Positions 9,388 through 17,884 are shown, counted from the stretch's first letter. The stretch is DNA of 35,263 nucleotides from Arthrobacter sp. APC 3897 (GCF_030407495.1 NZ_JASDDG010000038.1:1-35263), one strand, 5' to 3'. The notes: a model not told the origin generated them from the sequence alone. Program-made: numbers and translations.

Positions 9388-10530
9388 ATGACTAACGGTC
9401 CAGAGTCCGCAGACGCACAGCGGCGCAGCCGCCCCGCGGCTGAGGTACCGGTGGACGCCCCTGCTGGACCCGGCGAAAGGGAGTCCCAGCAGCGGGCCAG
9501 GGAACGTGAATCCCTGCGTGCGCTCAAAGCCCTGGCGGAAAAGCAGTCCCGCCCGGATGCGGATGACCCGTCAAGCCTGCCTACCCGCCGCCAATTGAGG
9601 TTGATGCAGCAGCAGCGTGCCGGAGCTGACTCTGTCTCCACCCCGGTCTCCTCTGAGTCTTCGGCCGATGCCGTCCCGGTTCCTGTGGTGGACGCCCCGC
9701 CCGCAGCGCTGCATCCCGTGCGTGAAGGCGGACGCCGTGACCGGCGCCTGCGGTCCCGGCAGGAGGCTTCGGCGGCCGCCGGCGCCTCTCCGGACAGCGA
9801 CGGCGCCAAAGGTGCGGATGCCAACGCGGATATTGCCGGCATGACAGTTGAACAGGCTTTGGCGGCGCGGGAAGCACTGCAGGCGCAGGCGAGGAACCAG
9901 GTGGCAGCCATGGAGGCCATCCAGGAGAAGGATCCCGACGCCGTCGACCTTGATCTGCTGGCCCAGCAGAAGGCACTGGCCGAGCGGGCGGCGGTACTGA
10001 ACCGGCGCACGCAGAATATTCAGCGAATATCGCAGGAAAACGAGCAGCGCAGGTCCGCCGCCCAGGACCCCGCCGCCGCCGACAACCTGGCGATGGTCAC
10101 CCCGCTGGAATTTATTAAGATTCCCGGCGTGGACCGGCCGGTTATGCGGCCTCCGTCCACCTCGCACATTCCTATTGTCACTTCCACCACCCCGAAGCAG
10201 GCCGGTAAGACGGTCCCCGCTGCGACGCAGGGCACGTCCCGCGGCGGAGACAAACGCTTCGAGGTTCGCCGCGCCCCGGCTTCTGCCGGTGCACGGCCCT
10301 CGCGCATCCTGGCCCGGGCTGATGCCCCGGTCACTGCGCCACCTGATTCTGCTGACGGCGCCAAGCCCGTCGGTGCACGAAGCGCTTTCGGGCTTGACCC
10401 GTTGGACGTAAAGACGGCCGGACTCGGCCGCACCCGGCGACTGCGTTTTGTATCGCTGGGAATTGGTGGTCTGGGCATTCTTGCCCTGATCATTTCAGTA
10501 GCAATGATCGTCGGCGGCTTTGGCAGCTGA
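9388..10530 (+). CDS. Unrecognised disordered protein with C-terminal membrane anchor
   Basis: A 380-residue protein of unknown function between nadD and rsfS. The first ~130 residues are rich in Ala, Arg, Ser and Pro and look disordered. A stretch around 150-230 (MTVEQALAAREALQAQARNQ and later LAQQKALAERAAVLNRRTQN) is heptad-like and probably helical or coiled-coil. The middle is again Pro/Ala/Arg-rich. A single hydrophobic segment, FVSLGIGGLGILALIISVAM (about 353-372), ends nearly at the C-terminus, so the protein looks tail-anchored with its bulk in the cytoplasm. No enzymatic motif is visible. The gene lies 24 nt after nadD and about 19 nt before the rsfS start, so it is an internal operon member. 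Confidence 0.8.
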   Translation: MTNGPESADAQRRSRPAAEVPVDAPAGPGERESQQRARERESLRALKALAEKQSRPDADDPSSLPTRRQLRLMQQQRAGADSVSTPVSSESSADAVPVPVVDAPPAALHPVREGGRRDRRLRSRQEASAAAGASPDSDGAKGADANADIAGMTVEQALAAREALQAQARNQVAAMEAIQEKDPDAVDLDLLAQQKALAERAAVLNRRTQNIQRISQENEQRRSAAQDPAAADNLAMVTPLEFIKIPGVDRPVMRPPSTSHIPIVTSTTPKQAGKTVPAATQGTSRGGDKRFEVRRAPASAGARPSRILARADAPVTAPPDSADGAKPVGARSAFGLDPLDVKTAGLGRTRRLRFVSLGIGGLGILALIISVAMIVGGFGS

Positions 10531-10549
10531 CGTTATACAAGGAGACACT

Positions 10550-10957
10550 TTGAGCGCCACCGAATCATCCATCGACATCGCACGGGTGGCAGCCCAGGCA
10601 GCCTCCGACAAGCTGGCCAACGACATCGTTGCCATCGACGTCAGCGAACGCCTCGCCATCACCGACGTGTTCCTGATTGCCTCTGCCTCCAACGAGCGCC
10701 AGGTTAACGCCATTGTGGACGGCATCGAAGAGGAGCTGGCCAAGAAGGGTCTGAAGCCGGTGCGCCGTGAAGGCCGCAGCGAGGGCCGCTGGGTCCTGCT
10801 GGACTACGCCAATGTTGTGGTGCACGTCCAGCACGAGGAAGACCGCGTCTTCTACGCGCTGGAACGCCTGTGGAAGGACTGCCCGGCCGTTGACCTGCAG
10901 GTTGACAACGCCGAAACTGCGGCTCCGGCGGCACCTGCCGCGCCGGACGCCGAGTAG
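10550..10957 (+). CDS. rsfS: Ribosome silencing factor RsfS
   Basis: Binds L14 of the 50S subunit and blocks subunit joining under poor nutrition. The product has the family core ASDKLANDIVAIDVSERLAI, then TDVFLIASASNERQVNAIVD, EGRSEGRWVLLDYANVVVHV and FYALERLWKD, with an Ala/Pro/Glu tail. TTG 10550 is preferred (135 residues): AAGGAG at 10539-10544 lies 5 nt upstream. Another in-frame TTG at 10520 lies inside the previous gene and has no such site. A histidine phosphatase follows after 9 nt, an order also known in mycobacteria. Confidence 0.95.
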   Translation: MSATESSIDIARVAAQAASDKLANDIVAIDVSERLAITDVFLIASASNERQVNAIVDGIEEELAKKGLKPVRREGRSEGRWVLLDYANVVVHVQHEEDRVFYALERLWKDCPAVDLQVDNAETAAPAAPAAPDAE

Positions 10958-10966
10958 CATCCCGCT

Positions 10967-11650
10967 GTGACTTCTTCGGCGGCCTGGGATCCGGCCCGTA
11001 CCGGCAAGCGTGTCGTCTTTTGGCGGCACGGCCGAACGGAATGGAATCGTGCGGGAAGGTTCCAGGGCCAGCAGGACATTGCCCTGGACCCTTCCGGCGT
11101 CCATCAGGCTGCCGAAGCGGCGGGTGTCCTGCGGCACCTGCATCCCGACGTCATCATTTCCTCGGACCTGAGCCGCGCTCTGGTGACCGCCCAGGCGCTG
11201 GGGACAGCCATCGGAAAGCCGGTAGCCACGGACGTGCGCCTGCGGGAAACGTTTGCGGGAGCCTGGGAAGGGATGCTCTTTTCGGACATCTCTGCCCGGT
11301 TCCCCGAGGAACAGGCCGGCTGGTCAGCCGGCAGCGGTGACGTGCGGGCCGGCGGCGGCGAAAGCCGCGTGGACGTTGGGCGGCGGGTGGCCGATGCCGT
11401 TACTGCGGCTGCAGACGTGCTGAAGCCCGGAGAAACACTCGTGGCCGTCAGCCATGGAGGAGCCATCCGGGCCGGGATCTGCGCGTTGCTGGGCCTGCCG
11501 ACCGACTCCTGGACGGTCATCAGCGGAGTCTCGAACTGCCACTGGTCCGTGCTCGAGGAACGTGATGACTCCGCAGGCGGCGTGCGCTGGAATCTGACCC
11601 AGCACAACGTGGGCCTGGACTCCCTTCCCAGCGGTCCGCTGGAGGGCTGA
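10967..11650 (+). CDS. Histidine phosphatase family protein (GpgP-like)
   Basis: Phosphatase of the phosphoglycerate-mutase-like superfamily. The 227-residue product has the catalytic RHG box at FWRHGRTEWN (His21), with GRFQGQQDIALDP after it, acidic LRETFAGAWEGM in the middle, and the second histidine in VAVSHGGAIRAG. Synteny with nadD and rsfS matches the mycobacterial locus where the equivalent gene encodes glucosyl-3-phosphoglycerate phosphatase (GpgP). That substrate is an inference from position, since the superfamily is broad. The start is GTG 10967, only 9 nt after rsfS, implying co-transcription. Confidence 0.9.
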   Translation: MTSSAAWDPARTGKRVVFWRHGRTEWNRAGRFQGQQDIALDPSGVHQAAEAAGVLRHLHPDVIISSDLSRALVTAQALGTAIGKPVATDVRLRETFAGAWEGMLFSDISARFPEEQAGWSAGSGDVRAGGGESRVDVGRRVADAVTAAADVLKPGETLVAVSHGGAIRAGICALLGLPTDSWTVISGVSNCHWSVLEERDDSAGGVRWNLTQHNVGLDSLPSGPLEG

Positions 11651-11693
11651 CGACGGGCAGACAGCTGCTAAATTAGTGCGGCGCCGATCGATT

Positions 11694-11721
11694 TTGCACT
11701 CCGATATTTCTGTACTAAAGT
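11694..11721 (+). promoter_or_regulatory. Promoter of the tRNA-Ala pair
   Basis: TTGCAC (11694-11699), a 16-bp spacer and TAAAGT (11716-11721) form a plausible sigma70-type promoter. Transcription would start near 11728, about 60 nt before the first tRNA. The region between the phosphatase stop and this site holds no ORF. Confidence 0.6.
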
Positions 11722-11789
11722 AGAGGAGTTGCTTCGAGCCGGGGGATGCAAAATCCAACAGTTCAGGCATAGTGGAAAACAGTTTATTT

Positions 11790-11865
<76 letters not shown>

Positions 11866-11934
11866 GGATCTTCGGGAAGCCGGAGGTTTTGCGGTGGAAA
11901 CCCGGTTGCGGAAGCAACGAAGAGAAAGTGTTTT

Positions 11935-12011
<77 letters not shown>

Positions 12012-12022
12012 AAATTGAAGAG

Positions 12023-12055
12023 AAAATGTCCCGCCAAACGGCGGGACATTTTTTG
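12023..12055 (+). terminator. Rho-independent terminator after tRNA-Ala pair
   Basis: AAATGTCCCGCC (12024-12035) pairs perfectly with GGCGGGACATTT (12040-12051) over a 4-nt AAAC loop. The stem's 3' side runs into a six-T stretch, the classic form. Confidence 0.93.
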
Positions 12056-12121
12056 TGTCTGCTGTCTTTGCGCATCAGGTGGAAAAGATCCGCGGGTGCA
12101 GGCTTTGCCGAAAGCGATTAG

Positions 12122-12156
12122 GAGCCATGAGCCATGAGCCATGAGCCATGAGCCAC
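12122..12156 (+). repeat. Five tandem copies of a 7-bp unit (GAGCCAT)
   Basis: GAGCCAT occurs four times exactly, followed by a fifth copy ending in C. The array ends one base before an in-frame GTG (12158) of the Nudix-NYN gene and 47 nt before its likelier ATG start. Seven is not a multiple of three, so copy-number change would alter spacing or frame. Confidence 0.95.
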
Positions 12157-12202
12157 GGTGCCGCAGCCGGTAACCGTCCGCCGGTGTGGCAGGGTGGGGC
12201 AC

Positions 12203-13138
12203 ATGATTAATGAGCAGGGTGCATCCAATGAGCCGCGCCGCCCGCAGGGGCCGCGGAATCCCGGGGATGCGTGGGTTGCTGCACCTGACGGACAGCGGTA
12301 CTGGGGCCGCTTCGGTGCGGCCGGGCTGCTGGCGTTTGACCGGCGCCGGGGCATCCTCCTGCAGCACCGTGCTTCGTGGAGCCACCACGGGGACACCTGG
12401 GGTTTGCCCGGGGGAGCACTGCATGAAAACGAAACGGCTGCCGCAGCCGCTTTGCGCGAAGCAGCGGAAGAAGCCGGCGTGCCCGCTGCGTCCGTCCGGC
12501 CGCGCGTCATGAGTGTGCTGGACCTCGGCGTCTGGTCTTACTCCACCCTGGCCGCCGATGTCACCGTCCCTTTTGAACCGGTGATCAGCGACCACGAAAG
12601 CCGCGAACTGGCCTGGGTGCCGCTCGATGAGGTGGAGTCTTTTCCGCTGCATCCGGCCTTCGCCGCATCCTGGCCGCGGCTCAGGGCCCTGCTGGCAGTG
12701 CGCCCCGTGGTGGTGGTTGACGCCGCCAACGTCATTGGTTCCGTGCCCGACGGCTGGTGGAAAGACCGGGCGGGTGCTGCCCGGCGGCTGCTCGAAGCTG
12801 TGGGGCATCTGGCGGTGCGGGGGATTCCCGCCAACGTTTTGGGACTGCCGGAAGATCTGTGGTTTCCCGATTATGCCGTAGTGGTGGAGGGACAGTCCCG
12901 CGGCGTTACCGCTCCTGGCCTGCCGGCCGTCACGATGCCAACCGCGGTGGCCGCTGTGGAACTGGTCCGGGCGCAGGGGTCCGGCGACGACGCCATAGTC
13001 TCCTGTGCCCGGCGGCTGGCGGCTGAGGGACGGCAGGTCACGGTTGCCACAAGCGACCGTGGACTTGCGGACCGCTGCGCTGAGGCAGGCGCAGGAGTTA
13101 TCGGCGCCGGGCAGCTGCGGGACGTTCTGGCTTACTGA
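12203..13138 (+). CDS. Nudix hydrolase fused to a NYN/PIN-like nuclease domain
   Basis: A two-domain protein of 311 residues. The N-terminal half (about 35-155) is a Nudix domain with the box GGALHENETAAAAALREAAE, continuing EAGV, near residue 70; this matches GX5EX7REUXEEXGU for metal-dependent cleavage of nucleoside diphosphate-X bonds. The C-terminal half (about 168-311) starts VVVVDAANVIG, continues with GSGDDAIVSCA and ends VATSDRGLADRC, the spaced acidic residues of NYN/PIN-type RNases (YacP-like). The substrate is unknown; an RNA-end or nucleotide role is inference. ATG 12203 is preferred, since the alternative GTG 12158 abuts the tandem repeat and adds a non-conserved stretch. The gene stands alone between a tRNA terminator and a desaturase gene. 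Confidence 0.85.
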   Translation: MINEQGASNEPRRPQGPRNPGDAWVAAPDGQRYWGRFGAAGLLAFDRRRGILLQHRASWSHHGDTWGLPGGALHENETAAAAALREAAEEAGVPAASVRPRVMSVLDLGVWSYSTLAADVTVPFEPVISDHESRELAWVPLDEVESFPLHPAFAASWPRLRALLAVRPVVVVDAANVIGSVPDGWWKDRAGAARRLLEAVGHLAVRGIPANVLGLPEDLWFPDYAVVVEGQSRGVTAPGLPAVTMPTAVAAVELVRAQGSGDDAIVSCARRLAAEGRQVTVATSDRGLADRCAEAGAGVIGAGQLRDVLAY

Positions 13139-13229
13139 GAAGTATTTCAGCTAATACCCCGTGCAGGTCCGCGGAAAAATGATCTATTGCAAAAGCCGAA
13201 TGGGAGGCAGAGGTGCTCATCACATGGTT

Positions 13230-13259
13230 TTGACAGGAAGAGGGGTTAGGCTTGAATAT
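13230..13259 (+). promoter_or_regulatory. Putative promoter of the desaturase gene
   Basis: A consensus TTGACA (13230-13235) is followed at 16-18 bp by TTGAATAT, which offers a weak -10. It lies about 60 nt before the ATG at 13321. The -35 match is exact; the -10 assignment is uncertain. Confidence 0.5.
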
Positions 13260-13320
13260 CTGCAGAGCAGAAATTGCTCGTATTCCGCCGGCTGGGAAGC
13301 CGAAAACCCCAGAGGGCCGC

Positions 13321-14403
13321 ATGAGCACAACTGCACAACCAGTCAAAAGAGCAGCATCGAAGACTCGCACTAATTCCGTCGTCAGCGCCTATTCAGGTCT
13401 GTTGAAGGCCGTTCGTGATGAGGGGCTGCTGAAACGCCGCCGTTCTTTCTACATCACGACGTTTGTTTTTCTCTGCGCCGGGCTCGCGGCCGCAGGCACG
13501 GGTTTCTTCCTGATCGGTGAAAGCTGGTTCCAGCTCCTGATCGCTGCTGCGCTGGGCGTGCTGTTTACGCAGTTGGCGTTTATCGCCCATGAGGCAGCCC
13601 ACCGGCAGGTGTTTGAGTCCGGACCCGCGAATGACCGCGCAGGGCGCTTCGTGGCCAACGCCGTCGTCGGCATCAGCTACCAGTGGTGGATGAACAAGCA
13701 CAGCCGGCACCACGCCAACCCCAATACGGTGGGCAAGGACCCGGATATCGAGATGGACACCATTTCCTTCCTCCCGGAGCAGGCTGCCAGGCAAAAGGGC
13801 TTCATGGCCTGGTTTGCCCGCCGTCAGGGCTGGCTGTTCTTCCCCCTGCTGATGCTCGAGGGAATCAACCTCCATGCCACGTCCATCAAGCACCTGTTTG
13901 CCAACAAGCAGATCAAGGGCCGCTTCCTGGAACTGACCATGGTGTTCCTGCGCCTGGGACTCTATGTGGGAGCAGTCTTCTTCTTCCTGCCGGTGGGCAT
14001 GGCCTTCGCCTTCCTCGGTGTTCAGCTGGCAGTGTTCGGTGTGTACATGGGTGCTTCCTTTGCTCCCAACCACAAGGGCATGCCGATCCTGCCCAAGGAC
14101 TCCAAGGTGGACTTCCTGTCCCGTCAGGTCCTCACTTCCCGCAACATCAGGGGCAGAGGCATGAACACGATGATGGGCGGCCTCAACTACCAGATTGAGC
14201 ACCACCTTTTTCCGAACATGCCCCGTCCGCATTTGGCCCGTGCCTCGGAGATTGTGAAGGCCTACTGTGCCGAGCATAAGATCCCGTACACCGAAACGTC
14301 GCTGACCCAGTCTTACGGGATTGTGGTGCGGTACCTGAACACGGTTGGCCTGTCCGCGCGCGATCCGTTCGACTGCCCCATGACCTCGCAGTTCCGGCGC
14401 TGA
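13321..14403 (+). CDS. Membrane fatty-acid (acyl) desaturase
   Basis: Di-iron membrane desaturase that introduces a double bond into an acyl chain. The 360-residue product has the three histidine clusters: HEAAHRQ, HSRHHANP and QIEHHLFPNMPRPHL. The QxxHH form of the third box is the one found in linoleoyl-CoA/front-end-type desaturases. Hydrophobic helices lie at about 45-95 (FVFLCAGLAAAGTGFFLI and LLIAAALGVLFTQLAF) and 205-255 (LYVGAVFFFLPVGMAFAFLG). No N-terminal cytochrome b5 domain is present, so an external electron donor is needed. ATG 13321 is chosen, with AGAGGG 4 nt before it; the frame is open upstream but that part is not conserved-looking. The regiospecificity cannot be told. Confidence 0.92.
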   Translation: MSTTAQPVKRAASKTRTNSVVSAYSGLLKAVRDEGLLKRRRSFYITTFVFLCAGLAAAGTGFFLIGESWFQLLIAAALGVLFTQLAFIAHEAAHRQVFESGPANDRAGRFVANAVVGISYQWWMNKHSRHHANPNTVGKDPDIEMDTISFLPEQAARQKGFMAWFARRQGWLFFPLLMLEGINLHATSIKHLFANKQIKGRFLELTMVFLRLGLYVGAVFFFLPVGMAFAFLGVQLAVFGVYMGASFAPNHKGMPILPKDSKVDFLSRQVLTSRNIRGRGMNTMMGGLNYQIEHHLFPNMPRPHLARASEIVKAYCAEHKIPYTETSLTQSYGIVVRYLNTVGLSARDPFDCPMTSQFRR

Positions 14404-14418
14404 GCTTTAGCCGCCGGC

Positions 14419-14466
14419 AGAAACCGGCAGCACCGTCCACGGACGGTGCTGCCGGTTTCTTTTTGT
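14419..14466 (+). terminator. Rho-independent terminator after desaturase gene
   Basis: AGAAACCGGCAGCACCGTC pairs with its exact complement GACGGTGCTGCCGGTTTCT across a 4-nt loop, followed by TTTTTG. It is a long, perfect stem ending the desaturase transcript. Confidence 0.93.
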
Positions 14467-14534
14467 CTGTGCAGGCCTGCAGCCGGCCGGCCGCCGGAAC
14501 AGCAGCCTGCGGACATGTCTGACAGACTGGAGCC

Positions 14535-15644
14535 ATGTCTTCCACACCCACAGACCCGTCAGCCGGCGTCCCCGCTTCCGCCGGTGCCGCTCCCTCCGTC
14601 AAAGACCAGGCAAGCCACATTGGCATGCGTTTGGAAGATGCCCTTCACAGTTACCGTGAAGGACGGGCCCGCAAACGCGGGGAGGTCCAGACCGTCCTGC
14701 CCTTTACCGGGTACGGGACCACTGAGTGGGTCCGTGTCCTGGGCCGGGTCATTCTTGCAAAGCCCGGGTACGGTTCCCCGGACGCCGATTCGGCCGGTGC
14801 CAAAGCAATCCGCGACGGCATCCGCGGCTGGCGCAACTTCATGAGCCCGCCCATCAACAAGGCATCCGTCACGGTGGAGATCGGCGAAGAATGCCATTCG
14901 GTGACCGCTGACCGCGGCGGCGTCATCGACGTCGTCATTCCCGTGCAGCTGACGCCGGGCTGGACTTCCGTCACGCTGCGTTCGGAGGACTCGGAAGCCG
15001 CTGTTGCCCCGGTGTATATCGTGGATCCGTCAGCCGCTGTGGGCGTGGTCTCCGATATTGATGACACCGTCATGGTCACCGCCCTCCCGCGGCCGTTCCT
15101 GGCTGCATGGAACACCTTTGTGCTGGATGAGCATGCCCGGACGCCCACCCCCGGCATGGCGGTCATGATGGACAGGTTGTCCCGGGAAAACCCCGGCAGC
15201 CCGGTCCTGTACCTGTCCACCGGTGCGTGGAACGTGGCAGCAACACTGACCCGCTTCATCACCCGCAACCTGTATCCGGCCGGGCCTTTGCTGCTGACGG
15301 ACTGGGGACCCACGCGGGACCGCTGGTTCCGCAGCGGACCGGAACACAAGAAGACCCAGCTTGAGCGTCTGGCGAAGGAATTCCCGCAGATCAAATGGTT
15401 GCTGATCGGTGACAACGGCCAGCACGATGAGGCCATATATTCGGAATTCTCCAAGCGGCACCCGGAGAACGTCCGGGCCATCGCGATCCGGCAACTCTCG
15501 GCAGGGGAGGCCGTCCTGGCCGGCGGCCGCTCGCCGTCGCGGTCGGGCGAGCGGCCGGCCGGTATTCCTTGGATCTATGCTCCGGACGGCGCCGGCATGA
15601 CCCGGCAGTTGGCGGAGCTTGGCCTTCTGCCCGAGGCAGGCTAG
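14535..15644 (+). CDS. App1 phosphatase-domain protein (DUF2183 type)
   Basis: A 369-residue protein with the catalytic core of the App1 phosphatidate-phosphatase family, a HAD-like fold. Key motifs are VSDIDDTVMVTALPRP (nucleophile DIDDT, about residue 174), YLSTGAWNVA (motif II), LLLTDWGPT, and a late acidic loop LLIGDNGQHDEAIY. The N-terminal ~150 residues include a beta-rich segment ending in the VTLRSEDSEAAVAPVYIVDP stretch common in this group. No signal peptide or membrane helix is seen, so it is probably cytoplasmic. The yeast App1 substrate is phosphatidic acid; the bacterial substrate is unknown. It is transcribed alone after a terminator and is convergent with the FUSC gene. Confidence 0.85.
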   Translation: MSSTPTDPSAGVPASAGAAPSVKDQASHIGMRLEDALHSYREGRARKRGEVQTVLPFTGYGTTEWVRVLGRVILAKPGYGSPDADSAGAKAIRDGIRGWRNFMSPPINKASVTVEIGEECHSVTADRGGVIDVVIPVQLTPGWTSVTLRSEDSEAAVAPVYIVDPSAAVGVVSDIDDTVMVTALPRPFLAAWNTFVLDEHARTPTPGMAVMMDRLSRENPGSPVLYLSTGAWNVAATLTRFITRNLYPAGPLLLTDWGPTRDRWFRSGPEHKKTQLERLAKEFPQIKWLLIGDNGQHDEAIYSEFSKRHPENVRAIAIRQLSAGEAVLAGGRSPSRSGERPAGIPWIYAPDGAGMTRQLAELGLLPEAG

Positions 15645-15756
15645 CTGCTGCGCTTGGCCCTCGCTGCGTGGTGCTTCTGTCCTTGGCTGCCGAACTGGTT
15701 TACCCGTTCGGGTCTTCCGCTAAACTCTTAGCGCCGACCGGCTGTCAAACAGCACC

Positions 15757-16872
15757 TTAGGGCTGGTCTTCTTCGGTTCTGATGGTGCGCAGAACCCGGC
15801 GCATGCTCATCGCCAGGGATGCCGTGACATCCACCGGACTGTCTGGAGATGCGGCGGTATTCATGTCGATCTGGAGTTTTTGGACGGCTTCGCGCGCGGC
15901 TGAGAATTCCTCGCTGTCCGCGTCCCAGGTTTGCACGGCGTCTCCGCACGCGAGCATGGCCTCGGAGAGCTGTTCTGCCAGCTGGTCGGGTACAGGCATG
16001 TCCTCCGGACTGGTCCAGATTGCTGTGGACAGCATCTCCGTCATGTCCTCCACATACAGGGTGACGCGTTCCATGGCACGCAGCGCCCGGTAATCGGCGT
16101 CGAGGTCGTGGTTGTGGCGGCGGCTGCGGAGGTTACCGTAGCGGCTGCGGTCCGCCAGCTGGACGGATTCCCGCACTTCCCTGCTGAAGGAGATGAGTTC
16201 GGTGCGGCGGTTGGCCCAGTCTTCATGCTTCGGCGGCCAGGATTCGGCAATGGCGGTACCCATCTCCTTGAGCTGGCGGGAAAGAGCCAGCCGCAGCGAG
16301 GCCAGGCCGTCCACGGCACCGTTCAGGTGCAGCGGAGGGAAAAGAACGGCGTTGATCGTCAGGCCCACCCCTACGCCCACGAGCATCTGCAGGACGTAAC
16401 CGAGCGAGTAACCATCCGGATCGTCGATTCCCACCACCAGGACAAACAGGGCCGCCATAGGCAGGTAGTCCTGGCCTGCGCCCAGCTTGGGGATGCCCGC
16501 GAGCAGGACGCCGACTCCCACCACCAGGGCGATTGTCAAGGTGGTGGGGTTGCCCAGCAGCAGGGCGGTGAGGGCCAGCGCAATGCCCGTGACCAGACCC
16601 ACGAGGGTTTGAAGCCCCGCCTTCGCCGAACCCGAGACCGTAGGGTACATGCTGACAAGGGCTCCGAGCGGAGCGTAGTACGGGTACTCGGCGGCCACCC
16701 CGGGCACCAGGTGGGCAACGGTCCAGGCGACGGCGACTGCCGCGGCGGCTTTCACCGCAAGCTGGACGCGGGTGTACCTGAGCATGCCGGTGAAATTTGT
16801 CGACAGGGCAGTGAGGGAGGTTCCCCGCAGTAAGCGGCCGGTTCGGCGAAAGAGGTTTCCGGTAGAGGGCAT
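15757..16872 (-). CDS. FUSC-family integral membrane protein (aromatic-acid-exporter-like)
   Basis: A 371-residue protein with an N-terminal membrane half and a cytoplasmic helical half. At least five hydrophobic stretches can be seen: AVKAAAAVAVAWTVAHLVPG, LGALVSMYPTVSG, LVGLVTGIALALTALLLG, LTIALVVGVGVLLAGI and LQMLVGVGVGLTINAVLF. The FPP after the last one, and the long charged helical C-terminal part (about 195-371), match the FUSC/ArAE layout. Family members are linked to efflux of aromatic or other organic acids; no substrate can be assigned here. It lies 79 nt downstream of a LysR-type gene on the same strand, which may control it. Confidence 0.8.
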   Translation of the reverse strand: MPSTGNLFRRTGRLLRGTSLTALSTNFTGMLRYTRVQLAVKAAAAVAVAWTVAHLVPGVAAEYPYYAPLGALVSMYPTVSGSAKAGLQTLVGLVTGIALALTALLLGNPTTLTIALVVGVGVLLAGIPKLGAGQDYLPMAALFVLVVGIDDPDGYSLGYVLQMLVGVGVGLTINAVLFPPLHLNGAVDGLASLRLALSRQLKEMGTAIAESWPPKHEDWANRRTELISFSREVRESVQLADRSRYGNLRSRRHNHDLDADYRALRAMERVTLYVEDMTEMLSTAIWTSPEDMPVPDQLAEQLSEAMLACGDAVQTWDADSEEFSAAREAVQKLQIDMNTAASPDSPVDVTASLAMSMRRVLRTIRTEEDQP

Positions 16873-16951
16873 CAGCTCAGTATGGCCCGGGACCGGCCTG
16901 CGGACCCAGTTCAGAAACTCAGATCACACGGAGGCCGCGCGCCGGCTGCTG

Positions 16952-17884
16952 TCAGGGTGCCGCGGATGTCCGGGGTGCAATGCTCTGCGTCCTCAGCACT
17001 TCCGCGAGCTGATGCAGGAACAGCCGGACCTGCGGATTCCCGCGTTCGTTGATGAGCAGCGCAAAGATGCTCCGGGCAAGACGGATCTCGGGCACGTCAA
17101 GAACCACTGCGTCGTCGTGCCGGTTGAGCATCGCCAGCTCCGGAACCAGGGCCGCTCCGAGGCCTGCCGCGGCCATTTCCAGGCTTGCGTTGAAGTCATC
17201 ACAGTACGCAGCGACGCGGGGGTGCAGGTTGCAGCCGGCGAAGAGCCGTTCAATGACCAGTGCGTCAGGGGTCCCCGGGTGGTGCATGATCCAGGGCATG
17301 TCCGAGAGCTGTTCAGCGGAGACCTGTGATCCTTCCCGGATCCCCCAGGACCGGGGGAGAACCACCCGGAAGTTGTCGTCGCCGAGCCACTCGCGGCTGA
17401 TCGTGGAGGGCCAGGCCAGCCCGCCCTGTCCCACCTGGTAGATGAGTGCGACGTCGAGCTCTCCGCCGGCACGCAGCCCCTGGATGGTCTGGCCCGGTTC
17501 CGCCACATGGATTTTGAGGTTGATGCCCAGATCCTGCCAGCCGGGGGAGCGAATCAGGCGGGGGAGGGCAAAGGTGGCCAGGCTGGGGAAAATGCCAAGG
17601 CGCAGTTCCTGGCTCGTCCCGGCCTCAACCCTGGCGGAGGCGGCCATCAGTGCGTCCATGTCGGTGAGCACCTTGGCGGCGTGGCGGGCCATGACGACGG
17701 CGGCTTCCGTGGGTACTGCCGTGCGGGCTGAGCGTTCAAACAGGTGGGTGCCGGTGGCGCGTTCCAGGGCGGACATCTGCTGGGACACGGCGGACGCCGT
17801 GTAACCCAGCCGGAGGGCGGCGGCGGCAAAGGAACCCGTCCGGATGACTTCCAGGAGGGTCTTGAGATGAATCGGGTTTACCAC
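16952..17884 (-). CDS. LysR-family transcriptional regulator
   Basis: A 310-residue regulator with an N-terminal winged HTH (about 5-63): HLKTLLEVIRTGSFAAAALR, GYTASAVSQQMSALE and GTHLFERSAR are typical. The C-terminal part (about 92-295) is a periplasmic-binding-like effector domain (LRLGIFPSLATFALPRLI, ELDVALIYQ, FNASLEMAAAGLGAALVPE). The start is GTG 17884 with GGAAGG upstream. It precedes the FUSC gene on the same strand, so the likeliest target is that exporter, possibly together with itself. It is divergent from nrdH across 428 nt. The effector is unknown. Confidence 0.92.
   Translation of the reverse strand: MVNPIHLKTLLEVIRTGSFAAAALRLGYTASAVSQQMSALERATGTHLFERSARTAVPTEAAVVMARHAAKVLTDMDALMAASARVEAGTSQELRLGIFPSLATFALPRLIRSPGWQDLGINLKIHVAEPGQTIQGLRAGGELDVALIYQVGQGGLAWPSTISREWLGDDNFRVVLPRSWGIREGSQVSAEQLSDMPWIMHHPGTPDALVIERLFAGCNLHPRVAAYCDDFNASLEMAAAGLGAALVPELAMLNRHDDAVVLDVPEIRLARSIFALLINERGNPQVRLFLHQLAEVLRTQSIAPRTSAAP

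Noticed and set aside
15645-15756. Terminator between the App1 and FUSC genes
   Set aside because: Only short stems such as CCGAAC / GTTCGG with a 10-nt loop and no T-run are seen, too weak to call.
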